Below are positions 1 to 5,452 of a stretch of 5,519 nucleotides of DNA, piece by piece. Where the stretch lies: the NCBI GenBank assembly GCA_023437225.1, contig JAEZGS010000018.1, positions 1 to 5,519 of the forward strand. Direction: 5' to 3'. Within the stretch, counting starts at the first letter, position 1, and every line of letters begins with the position of its first letter. The notes beneath the pieces were generated by a model. It was not told where the DNA came from. It did not search any database and was given only the letters and a program-made list of their open reading frames with translations. The DNA comes from Bacteroidota bacterium (lineage in GTDB: Bacteria > Bacteroidota > Bacteroidia > Chitinophagales > Chitinophagaceae). Made by a program: the position numbers and the translations under genes.

Positions 1-104
1 CTTCCCGCTTTCCGCTTCCCGCTTCCTGTAAAAATCCGCTTCCTGCTTTCCGCTTTCCGCTTTCTGTATATATCCGCTTCCCGCTTTCCGCATTCCGCTT
101 CCTG
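1..104. repeat. Heptamer tandem array (CCGCTTY), three blocks
   Basis: The sequence is a run of 7-bp units of the form C(C/T)GCTT(T/C) on the plus strand. It falls into three blocks, about 1-28, 36-66 and 74-104, separated by short A/T-only spacers. Each block ends in CTGT, and blocks two and three both begin ATCCGCTTC. The array probably continues to the left of the window. The same unit in the same orientation closes the window at 5453-5519. No ORF or hairpin is evident in it. It ends about 30 bp before the rnhB promoter. Confidence 0.93.
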
Positions 105-136
105 TTAAAAGGTGTTGATAAAATCCGTCGTGAGCA

Positions 137-169
137 TTTGATTTCCTGATTGCCGTTTCGCTATTTTTG
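137..169 (+). promoter_or_regulatory. Bacteroidota-type promoter for rnhB
   Basis: TTTG at 137-140 is followed after 21 nt by TATTTTTG at 162-169. This fits the Bacteroidota primary-sigma consensus (TTTG, 19-21 nt, TAnnTTTG) at every specified position. Transcription would start near 175, leaving a leader of roughly 40 nt before the GTG at 214, or under 10 nt before the alternative CTG at 184. It sits between the heptamer array and rnhB. Assignment is by motif and spacing only. Confidence 0.6.
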
Positions 170-213
170 AAAAAATTTCTACCCTGCTGACTGTACATTA
201 CCAGAACGAGAAA

Positions 214-807
214 GTGGAAGCCGGTTGTGACGAAGCTGGTCGGGGATGCCTTGCAGGGCCAGTGTTTGCAGCTGCGGTAATACTTCCACCGGGTTTTTAT
301 CATCCATTATTGAATGACTCCAAACAGGTTAGCGAAGACCATCGTTATGAATTGCGTTCCTATATCAAAAAGAATGCAATCGCTTATGCGGTGGCACAGG
401 TAGATCACGAAGAGATCGATAAGATCAACATTCTTAAAGCGTCTTTCAAAGCCATGCATCTGGCGATCGACAAACTGAGGAAGCGACCTCAATTGTTGCT
501 GATCGATGGAAATCGTTTTACACCTTACAAGCGTGTAAAACATGAATGCATTATTAAGGGCGATGGGATCTATGCTTCCATTGCGGCGGCAAGCATCCTC
601 GCAAAGACTTACCGCGACGATTACATGCGGTCACTTCACAAAATGTATCCGCATTACTGCTGGCAAAGCAATAAGGGATACGGAACCGAAGAACATCGTA
701 AGGCCATCACGGAATTCGGATTGTCTCCATATCATCGTAAGACCTTCGCTACCTGCGAAGCACAGTTAAATCTCTTCCCGGACGAGGAACAATTGATATT
801 GAGTTAG
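214..807 (+). CDS. rnhB: Ribonuclease HII
   Basis: This enzyme cleaves the RNA strand of RNA/DNA hybrids and nicks at single ribonucleotides misincorporated in DNA, starting ribonucleotide excision repair in the cytoplasm. The 197 residues span the RNase HII fold. The DEDD metal ligands can be placed as Asp6 and Glu7 (GCDEAGRG), Asp98 (LLIDGN) and Asp117 (IKGDG). They are followed by the AAASILAK helix (about 124-131) and the NKGYGT..H substrate-binding segment (153-161). The start is uncertain. GTG 214 is the only ordinary start codon downstream of the in-frame stop at 139-141, but it leaves just five residues before the first catalytic Asp. The frame is open upstream, and from CTG 184 it encodes LLTVHYQNEKV, which matches in length the N-terminus of Bacteroides homologues as I recall them. 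Near the C-terminus is QLNLF (184-188), a possible sliding-clamp motif. The TAG stop is the first triplet of the octamer array at 805. Identity is secure; the start is not. Confidence 0.96.
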   Translation: MEAGCDEAGRGCLAGPVFAAAVILPPGFYHPLLNDSKQVSEDHRYELRSYIKKNAIAYAVAQVDHEEIDKINILKASFKAMHLAIDKLRKRPQLLLIDGNRFTPYKRVKHECIIKGDGIYASIAAASILAKTYRDDYMRSLHKMYPHYCWQSNKGYGTEEHRKAITEFGLSPYHRKTFATCEAQLNLFPDEEQLILS

Positions 808-932
808 TGTGCTAGTGTGCTAATAGGTTAGTGTGCTAGTATGCTAATATGCTAGTGTGCTAATAGGTTAGTGTGCTAGTATGCTAATAGGTTAGTGTGC
901 TAGTATGCTAGTGTGCTAGTGTGCTAATATGC
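805..932. repeat. Octamer tandem array (TAGTGTGC), 16 units
   Basis: Sixteen consecutive 8-bp units fit without any indel. The variants are TAGTGTGC, TAGTATGC, TAATATGC and TAATAGGT. A higher-order 24-bp order (TAATAGGT-TAGTGTGC-TAGTATGC) recurs at 821-844, 861-884 and 885-908. Every unit begins TAG or TAA on the plus strand, and every unit junction reads CTA or TTA, which is a stop on the minus strand. The first unit contains the rnhB stop codon. The last base of the array with the next two (932-934) forms the stop of the convergent acetyltransferase gene. No hairpin potential is obvious. Confidence 0.95.
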
Positions 933-1576
933 TAATGCTGATCCCCGTTTCTCTGTTTCTCCGTTTCTCTGTTTCTCTGTTTCTCTGTTTCTCCGCTCCT
1001 CCTTTCCTGCCATTCATGTTTCAGCATGCCGAAATAAATTGAATCACGCCGGCGATTGGAATGCATTTGCATATGGCTTCGCAAGACCCCTTCAGGTGTC
1101 ATCCCCACCTTTACCAATGCGGCCTTTGCCCGTTCGTTCAAGTTATCCGTTTTGATCTCAACCCGCTCCATTTCCATCACCTCGAAAGCATAACTGAGCA
1201 TCGCAAACTTCGCATGTTGATTGATGCCGGTGCCCAGAAATGGGTTGGCAAGCCATGTCCAGCCGATCTCTAATCGCTTGTCGTACCACGAAATATTGGC
1301 ATAACTCGATGTGCCACAGACCAGGTTTGTTTCTTTTTCAACGATGGTAAACGGCATCCTTAACTTCTTTACATATGCAGTTAGTGCCTCACCAATCCAC
1401 TCATTCATTTCGGATTCGATCGACAAGTCCTTTGTAAAATATTTCCAGGTGTTCGCATCGGTATCGAGCGACTTAAACACCTCCAGGTCAGATGGCTGCA
1501 TACAGCGAAGCAGTACCCGCGATGTGCTGAGTTGAAGGTCAGGATGAAAATAACGATCAAACAAGTTGCTGTTCAT
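932..1576 (-). CDS. GNAT N-acetyltransferase, RimJ/RimL type
   Basis: This is a GCN5-related acetyltransferase that would transfer acetyl from acetyl-CoA to an amine; the substrate is unknown. The 214-residue product has the Acetyltransf_3 pattern. LEIGWTWLANPFLGTGIN (about 102-119) is the acetyl-CoA pyrophosphate-binding strand and loop. VEIKTDNLNERAKAALVKVGM (about 139-159) carries the Asn-Glu-Arg/Ala helix typical of the family. EGVLRSHM and the closing YFGMLKHEWQE (about 181-191) complete the fold. Family proteins usually end near this point. Residues 195-210 are a low-complexity polar tail (GETEKQRN repeated) translated directly from the octamer array at 947-994, and the stop codon lies at the edge of the next array. 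It converges on rnhB and diverges from the YciO-like gene. I see no convincing promoter upstream of ATG 1576. The fold assignment is strong; the tail is probably a by-product of repeat invasion. Confidence 0.92.
   Translation of the reverse strand: MNSNLFDRYFHPDLQLSTSRVLLRCMQPSDLEVFKSLDTDANTWKYFTKDLSIESEMNEWIGEALTAYVKKLRMPFTIVEKETNLVCGTSSYANISWYDKRLEIGWTWLANPFLGTGINQHAKFAMLSYAFEVMEMERVEIKTDNLNERAKAALVKVGMTPEGVLRSHMQMHSNRRRDSIYFGMLKHEWQERRSGETEKQRNRETEKQRNGDQH
947..994. repeat. Octamer tandem array (GTTTCTCY) inside the GNAT gene
   Basis: Six perfect-length 8-bp units begin at 947, 955, 963, 971, 979 and 987 and read GTTTCTCT or GTTTCTCC on the plus strand. Read on the minus strand they encode the acetyltransferase tail with an 8-residue (24-bp) periodicity. 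The same unit occurs in reverse complement at 5357-5436, where it is non-coding. Confidence 0.95.
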
Positions 1577-2016
1577 AAATGAGCATTGTCAATGGAAGTT
1601 AGAATTGCCTATCGGACAAAAAAATGCCAGCGATGGATATCGCCGGCCTGTGCTTACCTCTGAAACCACAAAAAGAAAACGTTTCACATATAATCAATGG
1701 CTTGCTGTGAACAAGTCCTTGAATTGGGTCAATTTAAAAACGAGCCTATAATATTTTTAGAGAACAATGTCCCGAACTTTACTTTAACCATACGGATTAC
1801 AGACGGGTCTCGGAAATCGATTCTGGGTACTTAAGATCAAAAAGAAATTGGATGGTTGAGGAGGAACTTGGATTAGAACTCAGTTGAGTCTTAACTGATT
1901 GGGCAGGTTAAAAATAGAAAGTGTTTTGATATATTTCAATTTTTCGGATAAAATTTTTTTAATCAAGCAGCGAAACTGCAAAATGATGGCATAACTAATG
2001 CAAAGCTTTTAATACT
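1577..2016. other. Divergent intergenic region, no supported gene
   Basis: These 440 bp separate the start codons of the acetyltransferase and YciO-like genes and become AT-rich towards 2016. No ORF has recognisable protein features. A 49-codon open stretch without an early start codon lies at 1738-1887 and looks mildly protein-like. ACTCA-GT-TGAGT at 1878-1889 is a 12-bp dyad, overlapped by a 6-bp inverted repeat with a 7-nt loop (1880-1898). A 4-bp stem, GCAG-CGAAA-CTGC, lies at 1967-1979 in the probable leader of the downstream gene. None of these is strong enough to name. Unlike the other gaps, this one has no tandem array. Confidence 0.6.
1925..1956 (+). promoter_or_regulatory. Possible promoter for the YciO-like gene
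   Basis: TTTG at 1925-1928 is followed after 20 nt by TAAAATTT at 1949-1956. The spacing fits the Bacteroidota promoter form, but the downstream element matches only four of the six specified positions of TAnnTTTG. It would give a leader of roughly 55 nt. The region is AT-rich, so a chance match is quite possible. Confidence 0.3.
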
Positions 2017-2634
2017 ATGATGATTCATATACATCCACAGAACCCGCAGCCACGCAACATCCGCACGGTAGTAGATAAGCTGGCCGATGGTGGTGTTATC
2101 ATATATCCGACGGATACTATCTATGGTTTGGGGTGCGACATCTTTCAGCATAAAGCCATAGAGCGGATTTGTCGCATCAAGAACATTGATCCGCAAAAAG
2201 CACATTTGTCGTTTATCTGCTATGATCTTAGTGACCTGAGTCGCTATACAAAAAGCATTTCAACGCCGATGTACCGGATGCTTAAGAATTACCTTCCCGG
2301 TCCTTACACCTTCATCCTTCCTGCCAGCAGGGAGGTTCCAAAGATCCTCAAGAGCCGTAAGGATACAATTGGATTACGTGTGCCTGATTGTGTGATTGCA
2401 AGAACGATATTGAAGGAATTGGGCCATCCGATTTTAAGCACATCACTACCGGGTGAAATGGTGGAGGAGTATACCGATCCTGAATTAATGCACGATAATT
2501 TTCACAAGCTTGTCGACCTGGTCATTGACGGAGGTGCCGGTGGTATGACGCCGTCAACGATCGTTGATTGCACGGGAGATGAACCGGTTGTGGTAAGGCA
2601 GGGATTGGGCGAGTTTGAAGTGACAGAAATGTGA
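2017..2634 (+). CDS. yciO: Sua5/YciO/YrdC family protein, YciO-like
   Basis: This is a single YrdC-type domain of 205 residues, the fold of L-threonylcarbamoyladenylate synthases. Those enzymes make threonylcarbamoyl-AMP from threonine, bicarbonate and ATP for t6A modification of ANN-decoding tRNAs. Visible landmarks are IHPQNPQ at the N-terminus, VIIYPTDTIYGLGCD (27-41), ERICRIK (49-55), LPGPYTFIL (93-101), TIGLRVPDC (117-125), PILSTSLPGE (138-147) and the C-terminal VVVRQGLGEFE. The IHPxNPQ start, ERICRI, REVP and STSLPG in place of the usual Ser-Ala-Asn segment all resemble E. coli YciO more than TsaC or Sua5. E. coli YciO does not substitute for TsaC in vivo, so t6A synthesis should not be assumed. 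There is no Sua5 C-terminal domain. ATG 2017 and ATG 2020 are both possible starts. The gene converges on the oxidoreductase gene, with 50 bp between the stops. Confidence 0.93.
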   Translation: MMIHIHPQNPQPRNIRTVVDKLADGGVIIYPTDTIYGLGCDIFQHKAIERICRIKNIDPQKAHLSFICYDLSDLSRYTKSISTPMYRMLKNYLPGPYTFILPASREVPKILKSRKDTIGLRVPDCVIARTILKELGHPILSTSLPGEMVEEYTDPELMHDNFHKLVDLVIDGGAGGMTPSTIVDCTGDEPVVVRQGLGEFEVTEM

Positions 2635-2684
2635 TTTGAGAATTGAGAACCTTTTACGATTCCCAATTCCCATTTCCCAATTCT
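2635..2684. terminator. Convergent-gene junction, possible bidirectional terminator
   Basis: The arms GAATTGAGAA (2640-2649) and TTCCCAATTC (2660-2669) can pair at nine of ten positions around a 10-nt loop. The position suits a shared terminator for two converging genes. No long U-run follows on either strand, so efficiency is doubtful. Both arms lie in heptamer-periodic sequence: TTTGAGA-ATTGAGA at 2635-2648, then ATTCCCA-ATTCCCA-TTTCCCA at 2659-2679. Confidence 0.4.
2659..2679. repeat. Short heptamer array (ATTCCCA), three units
   Basis: Three 7-bp units, ATTCCCA, ATTCCCA and TTTCCCA, are contiguous and continue as a partial ATTCT. They face two related units in opposite sense (TTTGAGA, ATTGAGA) at 2635-2648. 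This is the smallest of the window's tandem arrays and, like the others, sits at gene ends. Confidence 0.75.
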
Positions 2685-3725
2685 TTATGCAATGCTCCAC
2701 GTCTCGTTTCCCTTCAACAGCTTATCAAGATTGCCGGGGCCTTTGGAGGTGATCACTTCTTCGATCTGCAGGTTCAGCATTTCCTCATAACAGGGCCTGT
2801 CGGTCTCATAAAATACCCCGAATGGTCTTGGAAGATGCCCTTCACTGCCCGGATCGTCGAACATTCTCACTAATATCTGTGCTTTATAAAAATCTCTTTC
2901 ATCATGAACCCATAGGTCATCAACACTGTACTGATCGCCGAGTTCAACAACTACGGGATGAAATCCATCGAGCTTTATTCCTTTGTTTCGGTTCGCGCCA
3001 AATACCAATGGCTGCCCCTGTTCCAGGAAAATGGTTTCCTCGAGTTTGGTTCCTTTCTCCGTAAATATTTCAAAAGCTCCATCATTGAAGATGTTGCAAT
3101 TCTGGTAGATTTCGAGGAATGACGCACCCTTATGATTGTTTGCCCGAATGAGCATTTGCTGAAGGTGTTTCGGATCGCGATCCATACTTCTCGCAACGAA
3201 GGTAGCATCGGCACCCATCGCCAGGGCAAGTGGATTGAAGGGATGATCAAGACTTCCATAAGGAGTCGACTTGGTTACCTTCTTCATCTCCGAGGTCGGC
3301 GAATACTGTCCCTTCGTCAAACCATATATCTGATTATTGAACATCAGCATGTTCACATCAAAATTGCGACGAAGCAAATGAATGGTATGATTTCCTCCGA
3401 TACTTAAACTATCTCCATCACCCGACACGATCCAAACCGACAATTCCGGACGCGTTGCCTTTAATCCGGATGCGATTGCGGTTGCCCTTCCGTGAATGGA
3501 ATGCATCCCGTAAGTGTTCATGTAATAAGGGAAGCGACTGCTACAGCCGATGCCCGATATGATCACCACATTTTCGCGCGGAATTCCAAGGCCCGGCAGA
3601 ACTTTTTGCACCTGTGCAAGGATGGAATAGTCGCCACAACCGGGGCACCAGCGTACTTCCTGGTCGGTTGCAAAATCTTTTGCGGTTAAAGCGGTCGGTT
3701 GTACGGAGGTTAATAGTTCACTCAT
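2685..3725 (-). CDS. korB: 2-oxoacid:ferredoxin oxidoreductase, beta subunit
   Basis: This is the TPP-binding beta subunit of a cytoplasmic enzyme that oxidatively decarboxylates a 2-oxoacid to its acyl-CoA while reducing ferredoxin. 2-Oxoglutarate is the likeliest substrate, but substrate choice depends partly on the alpha subunit. In the 346 residues, WCPGCGD (26-32) and GIGCSS (58-63) carry Cys27, Cys30 and Cys61, and QNCNIF (208-213) carries Cys210. Their spacing matches the four [4Fe-4S] ligands of archaeal 2-subunit enzymes. HGRA (78-81), the Mg-TPP motif GDGDSLSIGGNH (102-113) and NNQIYGLTKGQYSPTS (130-145) are all intact. The remaining C-terminal part corresponds to the PFOR beta C-terminal region. 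The length is normal. The alpha subunit, usually encoded immediately upstream, is absent: the upstream neighbour is a nucleotidase gene and the downstream one is convergent. ATG 3725 follows a promoter-like TAAATTTG, so independent transcription is plausible. Confidence 0.95.
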   Translation of the reverse strand: MSELLTSVQPTALTAKDFATDQEVRWCPGCGDYSILAQVQKVLPGLGIPRENVVIISGIGCSSRFPYYMNTYGMHSIHGRATAIASGLKATRPELSVWIVSGDGDSLSIGGNHTIHLLRRNFDVNMLMFNNQIYGLTKGQYSPTSEMKKVTKSTPYGSLDHPFNPLALAMGADATFVARSMDRDPKHLQQMLIRANNHKGASFLEIYQNCNIFNDGAFEIFTEKGTKLEETIFLEQGQPLVFGANRNKGIKLDGFHPVVVELGDQYSVDDLWVHDERDFYKAQILVRMFDDPGSEGHLPRPFGVFYETDRPCYEEMLNLQIEEVITSKGPGNLDKLLKGNETWSIA

Positions 3726-3741
3726 AGAAATAGTTAATAAA

Positions 3742-3749
3742 CAAATTTA
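3742..3749 (-). promoter_or_regulatory. Promoter -7 element for the oxidoreductase beta gene
   Basis: On the minus strand this reads TAAATTTG, an exact match to TAnnTTTG, placed 16 nt before ATG 3725. No good TTTG element is seen 19-21 nt further upstream, where the end of the nucleotidase gene lies. It suggests that the beta subunit gene is transcribed on its own and not only by read-through from the nucleotidase gene. Confidence 0.45.
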
Positions 3750-3778
3750 GCCAATTGACCCTTAAGAATACGCGAATT

Positions 3779-5320
3779 TTAGCGCGAAGCTTCCTGCTTC
3801 AAAAGATACTGAATAATGGCGAGACGAATGTCCGACAGCGGGTGTCCCACTTGCATGATGCGCATGTAGGATTCAACAATACCGGGATTGTCCGGCTTGA
3901 GGTACTCCAGGTTAGCTTCCCCACCAGTGAGCAGAAAATCCGTTAATGCTACGCGATATTCTGCATCATTGCTTATCGGTTGATCACGCACGCGGAAAAT
4001 ACCCCCAACACTGTCATAGGTCACGGGATAGGTATGCAGATAACCGCCGATCCCCTTGTTTTGAAGGCCCGATCTCAATACCTGGTTCAGAAGGCTTCCC
4101 TTCATCCGAACTTCGGCTATACCTCCACCAAAGGGCAGGCTTCGGATGATATCGTACTGGCTAACCGGCGCAAATAGTACATCGTCGAGCCGAATCGAGC
4201 CCGCATTCATGATCACAAGGTCAGCTTCCGGCGCCGCATCTTTCATTGCCCGGACGATGATCTCGCTGAAGTTTGAAGGCCGATGGCGAATGATGATCTC
4301 ACGTGCTTCGAGTGAATCTTTTCCTGTGTAAACGACTTTGTCGGCATCGAAGCCAAGGGTCGAATAGCTTTCATTGGCAACATTCATCCACTTCTGCACA
4401 ACCTGTTCTGTTGCCGGATCGGCCTGAAGTGTCTCGTCGACATTTGTCAATACCGGCTTCACTTCTACCCGTTTTTTTCGTTTGTTGATGGTCATTTCGT
4501 TTACAAAAGCGGTGCGACCGTTAGCATGTGCCTTTGTGATAAAGAGTTTTCCATGCTTCGCGAAGCGCAAATCGTGTTCATGACCACCCATGATCAGTGC
4601 CAGTCCGGGTAAGGCCTGCGCAAGTTTTTCATCTTCTTCCATCGCCTGGTGAGTAATGGCTACCACCGCATCGCAGGAATCTTTGATCCCGTTATAGATC
4701 TCGATTGCTGTAGCGTTTGGATCGGTATAGCTCACATAATCCGCTTTATTGAAAGGGAGTGTTATGCCGATATAACCGATGCGTGCAGTGGTACCATCTG
4801 CATCGCGGTATTCGCGGATCATGTAAGTAGGCAATGCAATCGAATCACCTGCTGAGTACTTTTTGAATGGGGCCTCGGGACCTGCCGGTGTGAACGAATT
4901 TGAGGAGATTATCTGGAACGAAGATTCATTCAGTCGCGCCTGGAACTCTTCTTTTGTGATGTCGAACTCGTGGTTACCGAGAACTGCCAGGTCGAAGCCG
5001 GCAGCGTTCATTGCATCGACCATTTGGGCACCCCGAACACGGACGCCGTTGTGTTTGAGCGAATTGAAAACTGAAGGACTCAGGTAATCACCTGCCATTA
5101 CCATCACTGTGTTGGGATTTTTAGCTTGTTCGCGACGTTTCAGAGATGCGAGACGCGCAAGGCCACCTTCTTTTCCACCGGATACGGGAGAGATCTCGTA
5201 AACGTCATTCACCTGGACGTAGGTAATGGTGATCTTGCCGTCGTTGCTGGAACCAGGCTGTGATGTCTTGCACGAACCCAATGCTGCAACAACTAGCAGC
5301 AGGGATAGATATCGTTTCAT
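3779..5320 (-). CDS. 5'-nucleotidase/UshA-like lipoprotein
   Basis: This is probably an exported metal-dependent phosphoesterase that removes phosphate from nucleotides or related substrates outside the cytoplasmic membrane. The 513-residue protein begins with a lipoprotein signal: a Lys/Arg start, a hydrophobic stretch and LGSC with lipidated Cys17. The N-terminal metallophosphatase domain shows VNDVYE (37-42), AGDYLSPS (76-83), GNHEFD (115-120), AITH (221-224) and GGHEHD (245-250). The C-terminal 5_nucleotid_C domain shows NAGSIRLDD (372-380) with probable substrate Arg377, SLPFGGG (394-400) and FLLTGGEAN (462-470). The usual Asp-x-His of the first motif is Asp39-Val-Tyr41, so one common metal ligand is replaced by Tyr. 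A similar NDVY is found in other branches of the family, so this is not evidence of inactivity. Both domains are in one intact frame. The start lies 36 bp from an octamer array, and its stop precedes the next co-directional gene by 53 bp. Confidence 0.93.
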   Translation of the reverse strand: MKRYLSLLLVVAALGSCKTSQPGSSNDGKITITYVQVNDVYEISPVSGGKEGGLARLASLKRREQAKNPNTVMVMAGDYLSPSVFNSLKHNGVRVRGAQMVDAMNAAGFDLAVLGNHEFDITKEEFQARLNESSFQIISSNSFTPAGPEAPFKKYSAGDSIALPTYMIREYRDADGTTARIGYIGITLPFNKADYVSYTDPNATAIEIYNGIKDSCDAVVAITHQAMEEDEKLAQALPGLALIMGGHEHDLRFAKHGKLFITKAHANGRTAFVNEMTINKRKKRVEVKPVLTNVDETLQADPATEQVVQKWMNVANESYSTLGFDADKVVYTGKDSLEAREIIIRHRPSNFSEIIVRAMKDAAPEADLVIMNAGSIRLDDVLFAPVSQYDIIRSLPFGGGIAEVRMKGSLLNQVLRSGLQNKGIGGYLHTYPVTYDSVGGIFRVRDQPISNDAEYRVALTDFLLTGGEANLEYLKPDNPGIVESYMRIMQVGHPLSDIRLAIIQYLLKQEASR

Positions 5321-5356
5321 AAGCAGAAGTTGAACAGCAAAGTAAGACAGATAATT

Positions 5357-5436
5357 GGAGAAACGGAGGAACGGAGAAACGGATAATCGGAGAAACGGAT
5401 AATCGGAGAAACGGATAATCGGAGAAACGGAGAAAC
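5357..5436. repeat. Octamer tandem array (GGAGAAAC), 10 units
   Basis: Ten contiguous 8-bp units occur without indels. GGAGAAAC appears six times, GGATAATC three times and GGAGGAAC once. Units four to nine alternate GGATAATC and GGAGAAAC, giving a 16-bp higher-order repeat. GGAGAAAC is the exact reverse complement of the GTTTCTCC unit in the acetyltransferase tail at 947-994, so one repeat family occurs twice in the window in opposite orientations. The array lies just upstream of the nucleotidase start, where its promoter would be expected. Confidence 0.95.
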
Positions 5437-5452
5437 AGAGAATTTCTAAAAT

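Noticed and set aside
1..104. CRISPR-like array
   Set aside because: Units are 7 bp with no unique spacers of CRISPR length; it is a simple tandem repeat.
805..932. Replication iteron or protein-binding repeats
   Set aside because: Units are contiguous without spacers, similar arrays of unrelated sequence occur nearby, and there is no replication gene or plasmid context.
1566..1751. 61-codon ORF on the plus strand overlapping the acetyltransferase start
   Set aside because: Its start lies inside the acetyltransferase gene on the opposite strand, it has no recognisable motif, and low-complexity Lys/Arg/Thr content suggests chance.
1963..2205. 80-codon minus-strand ORF opposite the beginning of the YciO-like gene
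   Set aside because: It lies antisense to a well-supported conserved coding region and shows no protein family features.
3771..3786. CGCG...CGCG inverted repeat at the nucleotidase stop as a terminator
   Set aside because: The arms are only 4 bp, overlap the stop codon and are not followed by a U-run.
5338..5345. TTACTTTG upstream of the nucleotidase gene as a -7 element
   Set aside because: It misses the conserved A of TAnnTTTG, and no TTTG element sits 19-21 nt upstream, where the repeat array begins.
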